A DNA stretch of 35,216 nucleotides from CAZWBR01 sp964404205 (GCA_964404205.1 CAYOJD010000015.1:1-35216); one strand, 5' to 3'; counted from the stretch's first letter, positions 22,908 through 30,790 are shown. A program made the numbers and translations. Notes: generated by a model from the letters alone, not told the origin.

Positions 22908-23318
22908 ATGAAAACAATTGTTGCTTTCAGTTTTGTGCTAATGCTGATTTTGGGCAATCTTTCGTGTAATGCTCAGGAAACGAGCGAGTCAAGTCGTATA
23001 AATGGCCTGTTGCCTCAAGTTGAAGTCTATTATTTTCATTTCTCGAGTCGCTGTGTGACCTGTAAGACGGTGGAGGCTGAAGCGAAAGCTGATGTTGAAT
23101 CTCTTTATGACGGGGTTGTAAGTTTCCATGCCATTAATCTCGACGAGAAGAGCAGTGAAGCATTGGCTGACCGGTTGAAAGTATCGGGACAATCGTTGCT
23201 AATTGTCAAAGGGGAGATGAAAATCAATATCACCAATGAGGGTTTTCTCTATGCCCGCTCCAATCCTAAGAAGTTTAAGGCGATTATTAAAGAGAAAATC
23301 GACAGCCTATTGAATTGA
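22908..23318 (+). CDS. arsF: ArsF-family exported thioredoxin-like protein (nitroreductase subunit)
   Basis: The product is 136 residues. The N-terminus MKTIVAFSFVLMLILGNLSC is a signal sequence; C20 could be lipid-modified, but the lipobox is imperfect, and cleavage after NAQ is also possible. The exported domain has the C49-V-T-C52 motif in SSRCVTCKTVEAEA and a thioredoxin-like C-terminal half. It matches the ArsF family, named as a subunit that reduces nitrophenyl arsenicals together with ArsE. It starts 17 nt after arsE and its stop overlaps the arsG start by one base. The periplasmic location is inferred. Confidence 0.78.
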   Translation: MKTIVAFSFVLMLILGNLSCNAQETSESSRINGLLPQVEVYYFHFSSRCVTCKTVEAEAKADVESLYDGVVSFHAINLDEKSSEALADRLKVSGQSLLIVKGEMKINITNEGFLYARSNPKKFKAIIKEKIDSLLN

Positions 23319-24022
23319 TGGATATGGAGTTTTTTAACCATCTGTTGGAGAACAGTACGATGCCGTGGCTATCGGCTGCGGTACTTGGCTTGATGACGGC
23401 TATCAGTCCATGTCCGTTGGCGACCAATATTACGGCAATTGGTTTTATCAGTAAAGATATTGAGAGCCGCCACAGGGTATTTGTGAATGGATTATTTTAT
23501 ACCCTTGGCAGAGCCATCTCGTATACAGCCATTGCGCTTATTATTTTTCTTGGAGCCGACCAGTTTCAGTTTTCCGGCTTTTTGCAACGGTATGGCGAGA
23601 GATTGCTGGGGCCTTTGCTTATGGTGATAGGGTTTTTTATGCTTGGTATCATCAAAATGAATTTTCGCGGTATAGATAATTTGACCTCCAAAATGGAAAA
23701 TAAAAGAGGCTGGAACTATTTCGATGCGATGTTATTGGGGATGCTGTTTGCATTGGCATTTTGTCCGTACAGCGGTGTGCTCTATTTTGGGATGTTGATC
23801 CCGATGACCGTGAGCAGTGCTTCGGGTTTGTATCTGCCCATTGTTTTTGCGATTGCTACCGGGCTGCCTGTCGTTATTTTTGCCTGGTTGTTGGCCTATG
23901 CTGTCGGCAATCTCAGCCAGATGTATAATCGAATTAAAACGTTCGAACTTTGGTTCAGACGTGTAGTGGCCATTCTCTTTATTGGAGTGGGCTTATACTA
24001 CATGGTAAACAACTTGCTTTAA
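23318..24022 (+). CDS. arsG: ArsG-family aromatic arsenical efflux permease (CcdA/DsbD-like fold)
   Basis: The product is 234 residues from the ATG at 23318, which overlaps the arsF stop (TGATG). About six membrane segments resemble the CcdA/DsbD transmembrane family. Cysteines SPCPLATN and FCPYSG sit in helices as in that family, and may carry reducing equivalents. In the Bacteroides arsEFG system, ArsG is assigned to efflux of aminobenzyl arsenicals, the reduced products of ArsE/ArsF. From fold alone a DsbD-like role, passing electrons to periplasmic ArsF, is an alternative worth keeping. The two roles are not exclusive. Confidence 0.78.
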   Translation: MDMEFFNHLLENSTMPWLSAAVLGLMTAISPCPLATNITAIGFISKDIESRHRVFVNGLFYTLGRAISYTAIALIIFLGADQFQFSGFLQRYGERLLGPLLMVIGFFMLGIIKMNFRGIDNLTSKMENKRGWNYFDAMLLGMLFALAFCPYSGVLYFGMLIPMTVSSASGLYLPIVFAIATGLPVVIFAWLLAYAVGNLSQMYNRIKTFELWFRRVVAILFIGVGLYYMVNNLL

Positions 24023-24038
24023 AAAATTTAGGTAAACG

Positions 24039-24056
24039 TTTCGGGTTTTCCCGAAA
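24039..24056. promoter_or_regulatory. ars operator palindrome, site 3 (upstream of the permease)
   Basis: The sequence TTTCGGG-TTTT-CCCGAAA is identical to site 1 base for base and lies 14 nt before the permease ATG at 24071. No strong -7 box is seen next to it. Confidence 0.75.
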
Positions 24057-24070
24057 TAAAATTATACGCG

Positions 24071-25090
24071 ATGAGGATCAATAGAAAAGTTGCGCTTCCG
24101 TTACTGCTACTGCCGGTTTGGTATCTGGTTTATCACTATCTGCACCCCATCGCCGACTGGTTTGTCGATTCTGTTGTCGGTTTGGAGAAGGGAAAACATT
24201 TAACCGAAGCGTTGCGGTTCTTTTTTTTCGAAGTGCCCAAAGTGCTGATGTTATTGGTTTTGATTATTTTTTTCGTCGGCATTCTTCGCTCTTATTTCTC
24301 GCCTGAACACACCCGAAAGTTGCTCGAAGGCAAATCGACCTTTATGGGTAATATGCTGGCCTCGCTGCTTGGGATTGTCACCCCATTTTGTTCCTGTTCG
24401 GCAATACCGCTCTTTTTGGGATTTGTCGAATCGGGCGTTCCGCTGGGTGTAACTTTTTCGTTTCTGATTGCAGCGCCCATGATAAATGAGGTTGCGGTAA
24501 TTTTGTTGCTGGGTATGTTCGGATGGAAAGTCGCCTTGATATATGTCTTGACCGGTTTAACCATTGCCATAATGGCCGGGTGGATGATTGGTAAATTTAA
24601 ACTTGGGCATTGGGTGCAAAGTTGGGTGTATGAAATCCATGCAGGCAATAATGGCGATAGCGATGTACGAGTTACAATGGACCAACGTATTGTTCTGGGA
24701 TATCAGGCCGTGAAAGAGATTGTAGGGAAAGTTTGGGTTTATGTGGTGCTAGGCATTGCCGTGGGGGCGGGGGCGCATGGCTATATTCCCGAAGATTATA
24801 TGGTTTCGCTAATGGGTAAATCGGTCTGGTACAGTGTTCCCTTATCCATACTGATTGGTGTGCCTCTTTATTCCAATGCTGCCGGTATTGTTCCTATTGT
24901 ATCGGTACTCATCGAAAAAGGAGCTTCGCTGGGGACTTCACTGGCTTTTATGATGGCTGTTATCGGGCTATCGCTTCCTGAAATGATAATCTTAAAAAAG
25001 GTTTTAAAATTACCATTGATTTTGACTTTTGTGGGGGTAGTGGCCGCAGGAATAATGATTGTCGGATATTTATTCAATTATATTTTTTAG
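24071..25090 (+). CDS. COG0701/DUF318 permease, ArsP-like
   Basis: The product is 339 residues with about eight membrane segments. The conserved TPFCSCSAIPLFLGFVESG and APMINEVAV stretches are the family signature. A second copy of the half repeat appears near GVPLYSNAAGIVPIVS. ArsP, a member of this family, exports trivalent methylated or aromatic arsenicals from the cytoplasm; other members act on different substrates. The adjacent palindrome and location between arsG and DUF2798 favour arsenic efflux. I leave the symbol empty because the exact substrate is not visible. It is followed by DUF2798 after 3 nt. Confidence 0.82.
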   Translation: MRINRKVALPLLLLPVWYLVYHYLHPIADWFVDSVVGLEKGKHLTEALRFFFFEVPKVLMLLVLIIFFVGILRSYFSPEHTRKLLEGKSTFMGNMLASLLGIVTPFCSCSAIPLFLGFVESGVPLGVTFSFLIAAPMINEVAVILLLGMFGWKVALIYVLTGLTIAIMAGWMIGKFKLGHWVQSWVYEIHAGNNGDSDVRVTMDQRIVLGYQAVKEIVGKVWVYVVLGIAVGAGAHGYIPEDYMVSLMGKSVWYSVPLSILIGVPLYSNAAGIVPIVSVLIEKGASLGTSLAFMMAVIGLSLPEMIILKKVLKLPLILTFVGVVAAGIMIVGYLFNYIF

Positions 25091-25093
25091 AAG

Positions 25094-25321
25094 ATGAAAA
25101 TTGCCAAAAAGCATGAACTGAAGGTAACACTCTCCCTAATGGTGTTGGTTATGACATTTGTGGTCACATTTGTAAGTGTGTTTGTCAATTATGGTTTTCA
25201 TCCGGGTTTTTTAGCCAAATGGTTTCAGTCGTGGGGGTTGGCATTTGTAGTGGCTTTACCTGTGGTTATGGTCGTTATGCCAGCTATTAAACGAACCGTT
25301 GCCAGGTATGTGGAACCATGA
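25094..25321 (+). CDS. DUF2798 family membrane protein
   Basis: The product is 75 residues with two hydrophobic segments joined by a short loop (about 12-32 and 46-68), ending with the family's PxxKR-type region (MPAIKRTVARYV). It starts 3 nt after the permease stop and ends 1 bp before an inverted repeat. The function is unknown; it might assist the permease. Confidence 0.75.
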   Translation: MKIAKKHELKVTLSLMVLVMTFVVTFVSVFVNYGFHPGFLAKWFQSWGLAFVVALPVVMVVMPAIKRTVARYVEP

Positions 25322-25322
25322 G

Positions 25323-25341
25323 TTTTGATTTGTAATCAAAA
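25323..25341. terminator. Inverted repeat after DUF2798; weak terminator or operator
   Basis: A perfect TTTTGATT-TGT-AATCAAAA repeat begins one base after the DUF2798 stop. It is AT-rich with a 3-nt loop and only a short T-run, so as a terminator it would be weak. It could also be a second binding site for ArsR2. Confidence 0.4.
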
Positions 25342-25364
25342 TTTAACAACTATAAGTTGATGTT

Positions 25365-25400
25365 AATGATTAATGTCGTATTTTTACGATATTAATCATT
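25365..25400. promoter_or_regulatory. 36-bp near-perfect palindrome, probable ArsR2 operator
   Basis: The left arm AATGATTAATGTCGTA and right arm TACGATATTAATCATT are complementary at 15 of 16 positions around a TTTT spacer. TATTTTTA (25379-25386), one mismatch to the -7 box, lies at its centre with GTTG 19 bp upstream, so a bound repressor would cover the promoter. It differs in sequence from the TTTCGGG sites. Confidence 0.7.
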
Positions 25401-25467
25401 GTGAAGGTGATAACGCAATGCATTATGGCTTGTTTCTTATTTCGGAATCAAGATAAAACTATCGGAT

Positions 25468-25803
25468 ATGATAAAAAAGGAGAAGTTTACCATGGAGTTG
25501 CAGGAGTTGGCCGGGTTTGCAAAGGTTATTTCGCATCCGGCACGTTTGGCTATTCTGCAATATTTGGCCGAAACCAAAACCTGCATCTCAGGTGATATTT
25601 CTGACTATCTGCCTTTAAGTCGGAGCACAGTGTCGCAACATCTGAAAGAGTTAAAATCGCTGGGGTTAATTCATGGTGAAATCGACGGACTGAAAATCAA
25701 TTACTGTCTTTGTGGTTCGACCATCGAAAAGTATAAAACCATGTTTGAGACATTCTTTGGCGGAATCGATACCACTGAAATCAGTTGTAATACCAATTGT
25801 TAA
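25468..25803 (+). CDS. arsR: ArsR-family transcriptional repressor, copy 2
   Basis: The product is 111 residues from the ATG at 25468; an ATG at 25492, preceded by an AAAGGAG-like sequence, is the alternative and gives 103 residues. The winged helix has HPARLAILQYL and the recognition helix in PLSRSTVSQHLKELKSLGLIHGE. Cysteines C39, C80, C82, C107 and C111 include a C-L-C pair and a C-terminal CNTNC, possible trivalent arsenic ligands. It is clearly a paralogue of ArsR1, but its cysteine layout and the palindrome upstream differ, so the two probably have separate targets. It heads the arsC-arsM-acr3 unit. Confidence 0.85.
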   Translation: MIKKEKFTMELQELAGFAKVISHPARLAILQYLAETKTCISGDISDYLPLSRSTVSQHLKELKSLGLIHGEIDGLKINYCLCGSTIEKYKTMFETFFGGIDTTEISCNTNC

Positions 25804-25816
25804 ATACCATCAACCC

Positions 25817-26236
25817 ATGAAAGTTTTAATTCTATGTACCGGAAACAGCTGTCGCAGCCAGATGGCGCACGGCTTTTTACAAAGTTTCGATCCCCGTATC
25901 ACGGTGTGCTCGGCCGGAACAGAGGCATCGGGCCGGCTCAACGGGAAAGCCGTTGAGGTGATGAAAGAGGCCGGTATCGACATCAGTCATCATACTTCCG
26001 ATTCGGTGGAGAAATATCTGGCTGAGGAGTGGGATTATGTGATAACCGTTTGCGGTGGGGCCAACGAGAGCTGTCCTGCCTTTTTGGGGAAGGTAAAGCA
26101 CAGGTTGCATATTGGGTTTGATGATCCCAGCCATGCTGTAGGAACTGATGAATTTATCCGAAGTGAGTTTATCCGCGTACGCGACGAAATCAAACAGAGA
26201 TTCTATCAGTTTTATATCGAACAGATTAAGCAATAG
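25817..26236 (+). CDS. arsC: Arsenate reductase, thioredoxin-coupled LMW-phosphatase type
   Basis: The product is 139 residues from the ATG at 25817; the longer frame starting at 25712 lies inside arsR2 and is rejected. The P-loop C7-T-G-N-S-C-R begins the protein. The three redox cysteines of the pI258 type are present: C7, C79 and C86, the last two with the CX6C spacing. The aspartate in GFDDPSHA matches the general acid. It reduces arsenate to arsenite, which ArsM or Acr3 then handle. It follows arsR2 by 13 nt and precedes arsM by 2 nt. Confidence 0.92.
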   Translation: MKVLILCTGNSCRSQMAHGFLQSFDPRITVCSAGTEASGRLNGKAVEVMKEAGIDISHHTSDSVEKYLAEEWDYVITVCGGANESCPAFLGKVKHRLHIGFDDPSHAVGTDEFIRSEFIRVRDEIKQRFYQFYIEQIKQ

Positions 26237-26238
26237 TT

Positions 26239-27042
26239 GTGAAGGCAGAAGATTTAAAACAAATAGTAAAAGAGAAATATAGCGGTATTGCGATGCAGTC
26301 GAAGGGGCAGAACGAAACTTCGTGCTGCGGGGCAACCGGTTGCTGTTCGACGGTCGATTATACCATTTTCAGCGAAAGCTACGATGCCCTCGATGGCTAC
26401 AACCCCGATGCCGATTTGGGTTTGGGTTGTGGCATACCAACTCAGTTTGCCCGTATCCGTAAAGGAGATTCGGTGCTTGATTTGGGTAGCGGTGCCGGAA
26501 ACGATTGCTTTGTGGCGCGTGCCATAGTTGGCGAAACAGGTAGGGTTACCGGGCTCGACTTTACCGATGTGATGCTTGTTAAGGCGGCTGAAAATGCGAA
26601 GAAGCTAGGCTTTTCCAATGTAGAATTTGTTCGTGGTGATATTGAAGTGATGCCCTTGCCCGATAACGCGTATGATGTAGTGCTGTCGAACTGCGTGCTT
26701 AATCTGGTTCCTGATAAGATGAAGGCTTTTGCTCAGGTGAGACGTGTGTTGAAGCCGGCTGGGCATTTCTGTGTCTCCGATGTGGTTGTTCAAGGCGATT
26801 TACCCGATACTCTTCGTAAAGATGCCGAAATGTATGCAGGCTGTGTTTCGGGGGCCATTTCGAAAGATGAATACATCAGAATCATCAATGCACAAGGTTT
26901 TAGGGGTGTGACCATTCACAAGGAAAAGGAGATTGTCCTGCCAGATGAAATGATGTTGAAGTACCTTTCTGCGGAAGAGTTGAAGGTTTTTAGAGATTCC
27001 GGGACCGGGATTTTCAGTATCACCATTTCTGGAAGCAAATAA
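26239..27042 (+). CDS. arsM: Arsenite S-adenosylmethionine methyltransferase
   Basis: The product is 267 residues starting with GTG 2 nt after the arsC stop. The SAM-binding motif VLDLGSGAGND is near residue 76-86. The conserved arsenic-binding cysteines are present in their expected contexts: the N-terminal SCCGATGCC (C29/C30/C35/C36), C152 in SNCVLNL and C202 in YAGCVSGA. It methylates arsenite to mono- and dimethyl forms. The family's GCG start (LGCGIP) is intact. With arsC upstream and acr3 downstream, it gives a second route besides efflux. Confidence 0.9.
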   Translation: MKAEDLKQIVKEKYSGIAMQSKGQNETSCCGATGCCSTVDYTIFSESYDALDGYNPDADLGLGCGIPTQFARIRKGDSVLDLGSGAGNDCFVARAIVGETGRVTGLDFTDVMLVKAAENAKKLGFSNVEFVRGDIEVMPLPDNAYDVVLSNCVLNLVPDKMKAFAQVRRVLKPAGHFCVSDVVVQGDLPDTLRKDAEMYAGCVSGAISKDEYIRIINAQGFRGVTIHKEKEIVLPDEMMLKYLSAEELKVFRDSGTGIFSITISGSK

Positions 27043-27059
27043 TCAAAAATTTTATTACT

Positions 27060-28115
27060 ATGCCTTCGAATAAACGGTTGCAATTTCTCGATAGATATCT
27101 GACCGTGTGGATTTTTCTAGCCATGTTTGCCGGTATATTGATGGGGTGGTCGAGACCGGATATATCCCATTTCTGGAACAGCATGTCGTTGGGAACTACC
27201 AATATTCCCATTGCCATCGGTTTGATTGTGATGATGTACCCTCCGTTGGCCAAGGTGAAATATGAAGAGTTGGGCGATGTGTTCCGCAATACCAAAGTGC
27301 TGGGGCTGTCGCTGGTGCAAAACTGGTTAATCGGACCGGTGCTGATGTTTGTGCTGGCTGTCGTGTTTCTTCGCTTTCATATTGATTATATGTACGGTTT
27401 GATACTGATAGGCCTCGCCCGCTGTATTGCCATGGTAATTGTCTGGAACGATTTGGCTAAAGGTGATACGCAGTATGCAGCGGGGTTGGTGGCCTTCAAT
27501 TCCATTTTTCAGGTACTGTTCTTTTCAATTTATGCCTATTTTTTCATAGCGGTTCTTCCCGGATGGTTTGGTCTTCCGGTAAACGATGCAGTAGCGCAAA
27601 TAACCATTGGTCAGATTGCAGAGAGCGTCTTTATCTATTTGGGTATACCGTTTGTTGCCGGTTTTCTGACCCGTTTTATTTTGATTCGGGTGAAAAGCAA
27701 AACCTGGTACCACACGAAGTTTGTACCCAAAATCAGTCCGCTTACACTACTGGCGCTGCTTTTTACCATTGTGGTAATGTTTTCACTGAAAGGGGAGTAT
27801 ATTGTAAAAATTCCGCTGGATGTGGTGCGGATTGCCATTCCGTTGATTATTTACTTTGTGGTGATGTTTGTAGCTTCGTTCTGGATGAGTAAAAAAATGG
27901 GGGCCGACTACAAGCAATCGGTTACGCTTTCGTTTACAGCGGCAAGCAATAATTTCGAGTTGGCCATTGCAGTAGCCATCGCCGTTTTTGGTATCAATTC
28001 GGGCGAAGCCTTTGCCGCCGTAATTGGCCCACTGGTCGAAGTGCCGGTAATGATCGGTCTGGTGAATGTTGCATTCTGGTTTAAGAAATCATTCAAAAAG
28101 CCAACTTTAGCTTGA
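27060..28115 (+). CDS. Arsenite efflux transporter, ACR3 family
   Basis: The product is 351 residues with about ten membrane segments, the usual ACR3 length. It has the ACR3 landmark ARCIAMVIVWNDLA, whose cysteine is needed for arsenite transport in characterised members, and SNNFELAIAVAIAVFG in the second half. It exports arsenite through the inner membrane by proton exchange. It closes the arsR2-arsC-arsM-acr3 unit, converging with the aminotransferase gene on the opposite strand across a 65-bp gap. It is often named arsB or acr3 in databases; I leave the symbol empty as ArsB proper is a different family. Confidence 0.93.
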   Translation: MPSNKRLQFLDRYLTVWIFLAMFAGILMGWSRPDISHFWNSMSLGTTNIPIAIGLIVMMYPPLAKVKYEELGDVFRNTKVLGLSLVQNWLIGPVLMFVLAVVFLRFHIDYMYGLILIGLARCIAMVIVWNDLAKGDTQYAAGLVAFNSIFQVLFFSIYAYFFIAVLPGWFGLPVNDAVAQITIGQIAESVFIYLGIPFVAGFLTRFILIRVKSKTWYHTKFVPKISPLTLLALLFTIVVMFSLKGEYIVKIPLDVVRIAIPLIIYFVVMFVASFWMSKKMGADYKQSVTLSFTAASNNFELAIAVAIAVFGINSGEAFAAVIGPLVEVPVMIGLVNVAFWFKKSFKKPTLA

Positions 28116-28180
28116 CCGATTTAGGAAGATTACACTTCTGTTGAGCTGTTTGCGGTGATTAGCCGACGGCTCTACGGTTT

Positions 28181-29380
28181 TTAAATGGTCCTTCCGGGAT
28201 AGACTTTCAGCGCCTCTTCGAGACATTCGATGGCTTTGCGCAGGTCGTCGATGTTCAGCACATAAGCCATACGCACTTCGTTTTGTCCCAGTCCGGGTTC
28301 GGAGTAGAAACCCGATGCCGGAGCCATAAAGACAGTTGCCCCGTTGTATTGAAACTCTTCGAGCATCCACTGGCAGAATTTGTCGCTGTCGTCGATAGGC
28401 AGGCGTACCATCGAATAGAAAGCACCCATTGGCATTGGCGAATAGACACCCGGGATGCGGTTAAGGCTGTCGATAAGGAATTTGCGGCGGGCTACATATT
28501 CGTCGTACACATCGAGCATATATTCATCGCTGGCATCGAGCGATGCCTCGGCAGCAATCTGTCCAATCAATGGTGGACTTAACCTTGCCTGACAGAATTT
28601 CATCAATGTTTTTCTCAGCGCTTCGTTTTTGGTAATAATAGCTCCGATACGGATGCCGCATTCGCTGTAACGCTTCGATACCGAGTCAATCAATACTACA
28701 TTTTTCTCAATCCCTTGTAAGTGAAAGGCTGAAATATAGGGAGATCCGGTATAGATAAATTCGCGATAGACTTCGTCAGAAAAGAGATAGAGGTCGTATT
28801 TCTTCACCAAATCGCGAATCTGGTTCATCTCTTTGCGGGTGTAAAGATAGCCGGTGGGGTTGTTCGGATTGCAAATCATTATCCCTTTGGTACGCTCGTT
28901 GATAAGTGCTTCGAATTTCTCCATTGGCGGGAGGGCAAAGCCTTCGTCGATAGAGGAGGGGACGGTGCGGATAACTGCGCCTGCCGAGATGGCAAACGCC
29001 ATGTAATTGGCATAGGCCGGTTCGGGAACGATAATTTCGTCGCCGGGGTTCAGGCAGGCCAGAAAGGCAAACAGTACCCCTTCGGAGCCTCCGGTGGTGA
29101 TGATAATCTCGTCGGAGGTGACCTCGATATTGAATTTCGCGTAATATTTGACCAGTTTTTCGCGGTAGCTCAGAAAGCCATCGCTGGGACTGTATTCCAG
29201 AATTTTCCGATCGATATTGCGGATCGCCTCCAGCGCAACTTCGGGGGTTGGCAAATCGGGCTGACCGATATTGAGATGGTAAACCTTTATCCCTTTGGCT
29301 TTAGCCCTGTCGGCGTGAGGCACCAGTTTTCGGATAGCTGATGCGGGCAATTGTTCGCCTCGCGTGGAAATTGTCGGCAT
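28181..29380 (-). CDS. PLP-dependent aminotransferase, class I (AspC-like)
   Basis: The product is 399 residues of fold type I. The PLP lysine is in SVSKRYSECGIRIG, the aspartate in LFSDEVYREF, and NPNNPTGYLY carries the conserved asparagine. GQPDLPTPE at the start and PGMGAF-like PMGAFYSMV at the substrate site are typical of the class. It probably transfers the amino group between aspartate or another amino acid and 2-oxoglutarate; the exact substrate is not readable. It is divergent from alanine dehydrogenase, with a 231-bp shared gap, which suggests a related role in alanine or aspartate nitrogen metabolism. It is not collinear in sequence with the aminotransferase at 10706-12019. Confidence 0.86.
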   Translation of the reverse strand: MPTISTRGEQLPASAIRKLVPHADRAKAKGIKVYHLNIGQPDLPTPEVALEAIRNIDRKILEYSPSDGFLSYREKLVKYYAKFNIEVTSDEIIITTGGSEGVLFAFLACLNPGDEIIVPEPAYANYMAFAISAGAVIRTVPSSIDEGFALPPMEKFEALINERTKGIMICNPNNPTGYLYTRKEMNQIRDLVKKYDLYLFSDEVYREFIYTGSPYISAFHLQGIEKNVVLIDSVSKRYSECGIRIGAIITKNEALRKTLMKFCQARLSPPLIGQIAAEASLDASDEYMLDVYDEYVARRKFLIDSLNRIPGVYSPMPMGAFYSMVRLPIDDSDKFCQWMLEEFQYNGATVFMAPASGFYSEPGLGQNEVRMAYVLNIDDLRKAIECLEEALKVYPGRTI

Positions 29381-29582
29381 TATGCGTAATTCATGATTAT
29401 CGGGGGCTAAATATACAATTATAATTATTGATAGAAATGGTCTGAATGCTTTCTTTTTGTTAAGAAATTGGCGCTTAATTTGAAAAACCGGATGGTTACC
29501 GGCACGATTGTGATGAAATGTTTATTTTCTGAAAGCCGCGTGTTTTATGGGATTTAGTCATATTTCGATGCTGAGGATTCAC

Positions 29583-29590
29583 TAATTTTG
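29583..29590 (+). promoter_or_regulatory. Putative -7 promoter element of ald
   Basis: TAATTTTG matches TAnnTTTG exactly and lies 21 nt before the ald ATG. No good TTTG is found at -33. On the opposite strand, TATATTTA near 29405-29412 may serve the aminotransferase. The rest of the 231-bp divergent gap shows nothing distinctive. Confidence 0.4.
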
Positions 29591-29611
29591 AATGACTAAA
29601 AACTGTAAGAT

Positions 29612-30727
29612 ATGATAATTGGAGTACCAAAAGAGATCAAAAATAACGAGAACCGTGTAGCCCTAACCCCAGCCGGAGCTTCGGCTTTGGTAAAAAACGG
29701 GCATCAGGTTTATGTTCAGGCAACTGCCGGGAACGGGAGTGGCTTTGCCGATGCCGAATATGTGGCTGCCGGTGCAACCATGTTGAAAACCATCGAGGAG
29801 GTGTACGCCATCGCCGAGATGATTATCAAGGTAAAAGAACCTATCGCGTCAGAATATCCGTTGATCCGCGAAGGACAACTGGTTTACACCTATTTCCACT
29901 TTGCATCGTCGGAAGAACTTACCGAAGCGATGTTGAAGAGCAAGGCGGTTTGTCTGGCTTACGAAACGGTTGAGTTGAGCGACAAATCGCTGCCGTTGCT
30001 GATTCCAATGTCGGAAGTGGCCGGTCGTATGTCGATTCACGAAGCAGCTAAATATCTGGAAAAAACTTTTGGCGGACGTGGTATGTTGCTGGGTGGTGTG
30101 CCCGGCGTGCTTCCTGCCAATGTACTGATTCTGGGTGGTGGTATCGTGGGAACTGAAGCCGCTAAAATGGCTGCCGGTTTGGGTGCCGATGTAACCATTA
30201 TGGATATCAGCCTGAGACGACTTCGTTACCTCGACGATATTATGCCAGCCAACGTGAAGACCATGATGTCGAACGAATACAATATTCGCGAGATGGCCAA
30301 ACAGAGCGATGTGATTGTTGGTGCAGTGTTGATTCCGGGTGCCAAAGCGCCTTATCTGATTACAAAAGATATGCTGCCTTCGATGAAACCGGGTACGGTA
30401 ATGGTTGACGTGGCCGTTGACCAGGGTGGTTGCATCGAAACCACTGTTGCTACCACGCATGATCACCCAACCTTTGTTGTCGATGGTGTGATTCACTATT
30501 GTGTAGCCAATATGCCGGGTGCCGTTCCGCGTACCTCAACCATTGCATTGACCAATGCCACACTGCCTTATGCCATCAGCCTTGCATCAAAGGGCTGGAA
30601 GAAAGCGTGCAGCGAAGACAAAGCGTTGCGCAAAGGGTTGAATGTTGTCGATGGAAAAGTGGTTTACAAAGGGGTGGCCGAAGCTTTTGGCCTTACCTAT
30701 TACGATGTAGATGAAGTGCTGCGATAG
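29612..30727 (+). CDS. ald: Alanine dehydrogenase
   Basis: The product is 371 residues. The enzyme catalyses L-alanine + NAD + H2O to pyruvate + NH4 + NADH, reversibly. It starts MIIGVPKEIKNNENRVALTP, the family's N-terminal signature, with K75 (KVKEPIASEYPL) and H96 (YFHFASS) as the substrate residues. The NAD fold is LILGGGIVGTEAAKMAAGLGADVTIMD. Length matches the family. It stands divergent from an aminotransferase and ends before a hairpin terminator shared with the MscS gene. It could assimilate ammonium or use alanine as a nitrogen source. Confidence 0.95.
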   Translation: MIIGVPKEIKNNENRVALTPAGASALVKNGHQVYVQATAGNGSGFADAEYVAAGATMLKTIEEVYAIAEMIIKVKEPIASEYPLIREGQLVYTYFHFASSEELTEAMLKSKAVCLAYETVELSDKSLPLLIPMSEVAGRMSIHEAAKYLEKTFGGRGMLLGGVPGVLPANVLILGGGIVGTEAAKMAAGLGADVTIMDISLRRLRYLDDIMPANVKTMMSNEYNIREMAKQSDVIVGAVLIPGAKAPYLITKDMLPSMKPGTVMVDVAVDQGGCIETTVATTHDHPTFVVDGVIHYCVANMPGAVPRTSTIALTNATLPYAISLASKGWKKACSEDKALRKGLNVVDGKVVYKGVAEAFGLTYYDVDEVLR

Positions 30728-30752
30728 CTATCCAATTCATTGATTATATTTC

Positions 30753-30787
30753 AAAAAGGCGATGGGCATTATGCTTGTCGCTTTTTT
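30753..30787. terminator. Bidirectional terminator between ald and the MscS gene
   Basis: The left arm AAAAAGGCGA and right arm TCGCTTTTTT pair with one bulged G around a 14-nt loop; the A-run and T-run make it work on both strands. It lies 26 nt after ald and just beyond the stop of the convergent mechanosensitive channel gene. Confidence 0.7.
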
Positions 30788-30790
30788 ATT

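Noticed and set aside
25712..25816. N-terminal extension of ArsC
   Set aside because: It overlaps arsR2 in another frame; the P-loop begins at the usual distance from the ATG at 25817.
28116..28180. Terminator between acr3 and the minus-strand aminotransferase
   Set aside because: Only a weak CCG/CGG pairing before a T-run is seen; not strong enough to list.
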